A DNA stretch of 53,025 nt. It comes from an uncultured Aliiroseovarius sp. (lineage in GTDB: Bacteria; Pseudomonadota; Alphaproteobacteria; Rhodobacterales; Rhodobacteraceae). The number at the start of each line of letters is the position of its first letter. Position 1 is the first letter of the stretch. A model generated the notes under the pieces. It was not told where the DNA came from, did not search any database, and saw only the letters and a list, made by a program, of their open reading frames with translations. Below are positions 49,648 through 53,025 of the stretch, in pieces. The stretch is from contig NZ_CANMFT010000011.1 in NCBI RefSeq assembly GCF_947497285.1, positions 1 through 53,025 of the forward strand. Direction: 5' to 3'. Position numbers and translations under genes: made by a program.

Positions 49648-50022
49648 TCAGGTGGACGGGGCGTTTCGTCCTTCAGGTAGTTCGGCGACCGTGGCGCATG
49701 GCAGCACCTCGTCAATCCTGTTCAGATAAACGGCCATGGCGACCGTCAGGTCTTTCAGATCGGCTTGCTCGGCCATGTCGTGAACGCTGGCCCAATGCGG
49801 AGCCTTGCTGGTCCATGTTCCTCGTTGTTCCTGGCTAACGTCCTGCGCCACGGTTGGCGCGGCGACTGCACCCAGACCGGCCAGCTCATCGGTCAACGGT
49901 CGTAGCATGTTTTGAACATCCGCATCCTCGGCACGATTGGACTGCGCTGATTTCAAAATAAGCTGCAACGTCTCAACCATTTTCAGCACACGACCTTCGT
50001 TCGTTTGGTTCACAAAAGGCAT
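49648..50022 (-). CDS. Hypothetical protein, end of the parB-like operon
   Basis: 124 residues. Helical, with MVETLQLILKSAQSNRAEDA and an Ala/Val-rich middle. Overlaps the preceding gene by 13 bases; followed by a strong terminator. Unknown function. Confidence 0.6.
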   Translation of the reverse strand: MPFVNQTNEGRVLKMVETLQLILKSAQSNRAEDADVQNMLRPLTDELAGLGAVAAPTVAQDVSQEQRGTWTSKAPHWASVHDMAEQADLKDLTVAMAVYLNRIDEVLPCATVAELPEGRNAPST

Positions 50023-50285
50023 GACTGCTCATCCTCATCAACGGTTTCGGTCTCTTTCAGAATATCGCGCAATACCGTCTCAGCATCTTGCTTCGCGTCT
50101 GCCAAAAGCCGGTAATAGCCACCAAACTCGTCCGGCACGTTCGGCCCCGCCAAGTAGTACGGACGGAGCGGGCGGTTTCCGGTGTAGCGCTTCACCCCAA
50201 TTTTTCCGATATGGCCCTCAATTTGATATTCGCGGGGTCGGCCATCGGGGCCGGGTGCGGTTGGTATCCATTTGAAGCAGGTCAT
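50010..50285 (-). CDS. Small hypothetical protein
   Basis: 91 residues from the ATG at 50285 (GGAG ten bases upstream). MTCFKWIPTAPGPDGRPREY, then a segment RPLRPYYLAGPNVPDEFGGY and an acidic end. The longer frame to 50423 lies inside the ParB-like gene. Unknown function. Confidence 0.6.
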   Translation of the reverse strand: MTCFKWIPTAPGPDGRPREYQIEGHIGKIGVKRYTGNRPLRPYYLAGPNVPDEFGGYYRLLADAKQDAETVLRDILKETETVDEDEQSCLL

Positions 50286-50340
50286 AGATCGTTTCTCCAT
50301 CGGTGGATGGGGCAGGGCGCTAAGCGCCCTGCCATTGTTT

Positions 50341-52194
50341 TCACGCCATGCCTTCGGGCAACCATGCGTCGATCTTGGCGGCTTGCTCGTCGGTGACGTT
50401 GTGCGCTTTGCGCATGTCGGCATCGGAAAACAGCTTCTCCAACTTCTCGGCCTTCTCGCCCTTTTTCAGCTTGGCAAAGGTAGTGGCGGTCGGATGATCT
50501 TCGGACAGGTCCAGAAGATCGCGCCAAATCTCGACCATGTAAGGACCACCAACGCGACCAAAGAAGTTTTCAGCGGTCGGCGTCCAAACCTCGCGAATGC
50601 TCGGCTTGGTTTCCTTTGCTACCATCGCCGCCAGCTTGGCCTCACCACCTTGATACTGCGCAGCCAGAAAGCGGGTCAGTTCGCCTTTGATGTGATCCGC
50701 ACCCTTCTTGCGGAACGCGCGGAAGGATGCGCCAAGGTCTTTTGCATCGTACATGTCGCGCGGCGGATTGCTGGTCAGACGTTCGTCCAGTTCATAGCCA
50801 TTGCCCTCGGTGGTGGGCCAGTTCGGGACAGTATTCATGGAAATTCCAAAGGGAGTTTTCCAGAAAAGATTGTGGCTCAACTGGTAGGCCAGAAGGTCGA
50901 TCAGCAAGTCAGGATCGCGCAAGATCGCGTGTTGCTGCGCCCCTTGGGCGATGCGAGACAGATCGTCGGCCAGCTTTTGAGAAATAGGCGACTTCTTCAC
51001 ATCACTGTTGCCAGTGCTGTGCGCCGATTTTTTGAGAATGCCAGCGTCGATAGCAGCCTGTTTATCTTCGGGCTTCACCATACCAGCCGAAAGTTTCACC
51101 GCGCCTTCGCGGTCCACATAGACAAACGCGCCTGCATGGGCCTTCTGTTCTTCGGTGAAATCACCGTCAAGGATCACCTGCAAGGCATCAAGCTCTGCTT
51201 GGCCTTCCTCGTCCAACACGCCACCATCTTCAAGCTCGCCCAACTCGTCAAAACGCTCAACCTGTTCTTCGGTCAGGATGCCCTCAACCGGATAGATACG
51301 GCCAAACTTTTCCAAACCCATACTGTAGGTGCACACATACGGCTCGGTGACTGTATCAACCCACTTCCAGCCTTCGGCCTCGCAAACTTCCTTCGCGGCG
51401 GCGTCCAGTTTCGCGTTGAACACCTCGTCCAGAATTTCGGGGTTGTCGAATAGGGTAACTTCGGCAAACAGATCACCGCCGATCTTGCCACCTGCTGCTT
51501 TATAGGCTTCCTCGCCTACGTAAACTGCGCGACGGTTGGACCCTTCCACACTGTCAGGTTTCAGCAAGCTTTTCAGTTGATAGTCAGACCAGCTTTCGCC
51601 GCGAACATGCTCCAAAACCTCAAGGCTGCGTTTCTCGTCGTCGCTGATCGTGAAACATGCAGCCATGCTTAGATTGATTTCGCCTGCCGCCAATGCCTCG
51701 ATGATCGGATCGGACAAATGCGCCAGCGCAAGGCGGCGATAGACGTGCTTTTCCGTGACCGCGAAAGAGCGAGCGATAGCGGCTGGTGTCGATCCTGCGG
51801 CTTCCATTTTGCCATAGGCACGGATTTCATCGGCGGGTGACAGATCGCGTCGTGCCACGTTCTCGGCATAAGCCCATTGTTCGGCGGTTTCTGCGTCCGG
51901 TGCCAGCATCACCATAGGGTTTGCCAGTTCGGGGCGCGTATCTGCCATGTTCGGGTGTTGTTCTGCGAGATACTGCAACGCGCGCAAGCGGCGACCGCCT
52001 GCAACAATGTCGGCTCCACCCATATCGTCGCCAAGGCCAGCGATAGGCTGGATCAGACCAGCGGCCCAGATGCTTTGTGCCAGTTCGGCAACTTCATGCT
52101 CGGGAACATGTTGGCGCGGGTTCAACGGGGAAAGTGTCAACATAGCCAGCGGAATGCGGGCTTCGGTTGCGATGATTTTGGATTGCTTAGTCAT
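50341..52194 (-). CDS. Large ParB-like (ParB/Srx-fold) protein of the anti-restriction block
   Basis: 617 residues from the ATG at 52194 (AAGGA eight bases upstream). ParB N-domain at about 10-110: LSPLNPRQHVPEHEVAELAQ, then DIVAGGRRLRALQYL; an HTH follows (TPAAIARSFAVTEKHVYRRL). The C-terminal ~400 residues are an acidic extension seen in ParB-like proteins of anti-restriction islands. It is distant from parA, so partition is less likely than a role in establishment after transfer. It might also have nuclease-like activity. Confidence 0.85.
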   Translation of the reverse strand: MTKQSKIIATEARIPLAMLTLSPLNPRQHVPEHEVAELAQSIWAAGLIQPIAGLGDDMGGADIVAGGRRLRALQYLAEQHPNMADTRPELANPMVMLAPDAETAEQWAYAENVARRDLSPADEIRAYGKMEAAGSTPAAIARSFAVTEKHVYRRLALAHLSDPIIEALAAGEINLSMAACFTISDDEKRSLEVLEHVRGESWSDYQLKSLLKPDSVEGSNRRAVYVGEEAYKAAGGKIGGDLFAEVTLFDNPEILDEVFNAKLDAAAKEVCEAEGWKWVDTVTEPYVCTYSMGLEKFGRIYPVEGILTEEQVERFDELGELEDGGVLDEEGQAELDALQVILDGDFTEEQKAHAGAFVYVDREGAVKLSAGMVKPEDKQAAIDAGILKKSAHSTGNSDVKKSPISQKLADDLSRIAQGAQQHAILRDPDLLIDLLAYQLSHNLFWKTPFGISMNTVPNWPTTEGNGYELDERLTSNPPRDMYDAKDLGASFRAFRKKGADHIKGELTRFLAAQYQGGEAKLAAMVAKETKPSIREVWTPTAENFFGRVGGPYMVEIWRDLLDLSEDHPTATTFAKLKKGEKAEKLEKLFSDADMRKAHNVTDEQAAKIDAWLPEGMA

Positions 52195-52268
52195 TAGGTT
52201 CATCCTTGTTTGGTGGTGAGATTTTGTGTTATGGATGCCCCAGCCCTGACGGGCTGAGGCGAGAGGGC

Positions 52269-52379
52269 TTAAATGGCCCCATGCTGGATCAGGAAGCGGC
52301 GTCCGATACCAAACTGATCGCCCTTCCTGAGAAGCGCCCAAGCCTCGGCAATGTGGCGCTTCTTCTTTTCATTGCTCAT
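52269..52379 (-). CDS. Very small protein in the parB-like operon
   Basis: 36 residues (MSNEKKKRHIAEAWALLRKG, then DQFGIGRRFLIQHGAI). Excellent Shine-Dalgarno AAGGAAGGTG. It lies between DUF3768 and the ParB-like gene on the same strand. The sequence looks like a short helical, basic protein. Confidence 0.6.
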   Translation of the reverse strand: MSNEKKKRHIAEAWALLRKGDQFGIGRRFLIQHGAI

Positions 52380-52500
52380 GTGTTTCACCTTCCTTTCTGC
52401 TTGTGGTGATGGGTGGGAAGGGCGTTTGCCGCCCCTCCCTTGGACCTGCTCAACAGGCCAGCCTCGGTGCGGGATCGGGAGAATACCCCGCCAACCGAAC

Positions 52501-52887
52501 TCAGTAATCGCTTGGGAAAAGGATGGTCAGAACGCGGCGTGTCTTGGTGACTTCTGACGGATCATCCGAACCGCCTTCATAGTTCGCGTCATAAAGGTCG
52601 ATCTTGAACCAGACCGCCTTGCCTTCAATCTCAAGCCGCCCCATTGAACGCTCGCCATATGGGTCCATTTCTTCGGTGAAGTCTTCGAACTTGCGCACGG
52701 CCAAGATGCAAGCCGCAACAAAAGCGGGGCCTTCTGCATAAACGGCACGGGTCACGACCCAACGTCCTACGCTCTCGTCCAGCATGATCATCTTGCGAAA
52801 AGCATCGTTTTGCTTGGCAATCGCCTCACGGCGCAACGCTTCGCCAAACTGTTCAACAGTCACTTTGTCGATCTTGATAGAAGTCAT
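52501..52887 (-). CDS. DUF3768 family protein
   Basis: 128 residues from the ATG at 52887 (AAAGGA seven bases upstream). Family hallmarks: GRWVVTRAVYAEGPAFVAAC and DPYGERSMGRLEIEGKAVWF followed by KIDLYD. Function unknown, but the family is common on alphaproteobacterial plasmids near ArdC and ParB-like genes. First gene of the operon that ends at 49648. Its leader is the repeat that crosses the window ends. Confidence 0.88.
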   Translation of the reverse strand: MTSIKIDKVTVEQFGEALRREAIAKQNDAFRKMIMLDESVGRWVVTRAVYAEGPAFVAACILAVRKFEDFTEEMDPYGERSMGRLEIEGKAVWFKIDLYDANYEGGSDDPSEVTKTRRVLTILFPSDY

Positions 52888-52894
52888 AGATTTT

Positions 52895-53025
52895 TCCTTT
52901 GTGGTGCGACGTTTCGGGCTTGGTGCCTTCTTTCCGCCGATGGGCTGCGCCTCGGCTCTCTGATCTGACCGGAAACGCATGTTTCCGGCGGAACAGAGTG
53001 GAGAGGGCGTAAGCCCGACCCACGG
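52895..53025. repeat. Terminal 131-bp repeat, identical to 1-131
   Basis: Identical to 1-131 and to 47643-47773. The base before it (t at 52894, g at 47642) and the base after it (t at 132, g at 47774) differ, so 131 bp is the exact shared length. This is what an assembler leaves when a circular molecule is cut at a repeat. Confidence 0.9.

Noticed and set aside
50272-51453. 393-codon plus-strand ORF opposite the ParB-like gene
   Set aside because: Long only because the GC-rich minus-strand gene leaves the antisense frame open; no domain, and the minus frame carries clear ParB motifs.
50341-52194. ParB-like protein as the partition partner of ParA
   Set aside because: It is 12 kb from parA, sits in an anti-restriction operon, has a 400-residue extension, and parA already has its own RHH partner and octamer array.
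52895-52980. N-terminal extension of DUF3768 into the leader (starting MRFRSDQRAEAQ), also seen at 47635-47728
   Set aside because: Both extensions are the same repeat DNA read in the same frame, and both genes have an AAAGGA Shine-Dalgarno at the downstream ATG. The repeat explains the similarity.

Overview
The window looks like a complete conjugative plasmid from a marine alphaproteobacterium of the Rhodobacterales (Roseobacter group). The evidence is a RepC-type initiator, a VirB/VirD4 type IV secretion system (T4SS), a LuxI/LuxR pair, three copies of a GC-rich hairpin element ending in GAGGATATTTTT that I associate with this order, and families typical of its plasmids (ArdC, DUF3768, ParB-like). 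Bases 1-131 are identical to 52895-53025. That 131-bp block is also an exact internal repeat (47643-47773), with a mismatch immediately on each side, so the two ends most likely join and the molecule would be a circle of about 52,894 bp. No rRNA, tRNA or CRISPR array was seen.

Layout. 0-3.6 kb: a long structured repeat, a small membrane protein, an XRE regulator, a zinc-ribbon protein and two secreted proteins. 3.6-5.6 kb: repC on the minus strand, behind a tandemly duplicated leader with terminator hairpins. 5.65-18.6 kb: a TrbM-like protein and then the T4SS operon virB1, B2, B3-B4 fusion, lipoprotein, VirB5/transglycosylase chimera, B5, unknown, B6, B8, B9, B10, B11. 18.8-25.4 kb: an accessory island of small genes (GIY-YIG, glycine-zipper, tiny membrane proteins, ClpP-like protease, secreted paralogues) ending in an orphan Rhs tip with a candidate immunity gene. 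Many junctions here share one short DNA tag. 25.4-30.3 kb: two identical 2,408-bp IS66-family elements, one inserted in the other with an 8-bp target duplication.

30.3-37.8 kb: two more island genes carrying the tag, a quorum-sensing pair (luxI/luxR) with two dyads between the divergent genes, then virD4, a VirD2-like relaxase and an HTH-MobC protein. 37.9-39.9 kb: candidate oriT, then a roughly 38-unit array of contiguous degenerate octamers just upstream of a parA and ribbon-helix-helix gene pair, most likely the plasmid centromere. 40-53 kb: a mostly minus-strand block with ardC, a degenerate adenine methylase, a FitAB-type toxin-antitoxin pair, a ParB-like protein and DUF3768. Two of its operons sit behind the same roughly 540-bp hairpin-rich repeat.

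Working picture (inference): a self-transmissible plasmid with a solitary RepC replicon and a ParF/ParG-like partition locus. Its probable leading region (right of oriT) carries anti-restriction genes behind repeated structured leaders, and its accessory island is a remodelled polymorphic-toxin/cassette locus broken by IS66 insertion.
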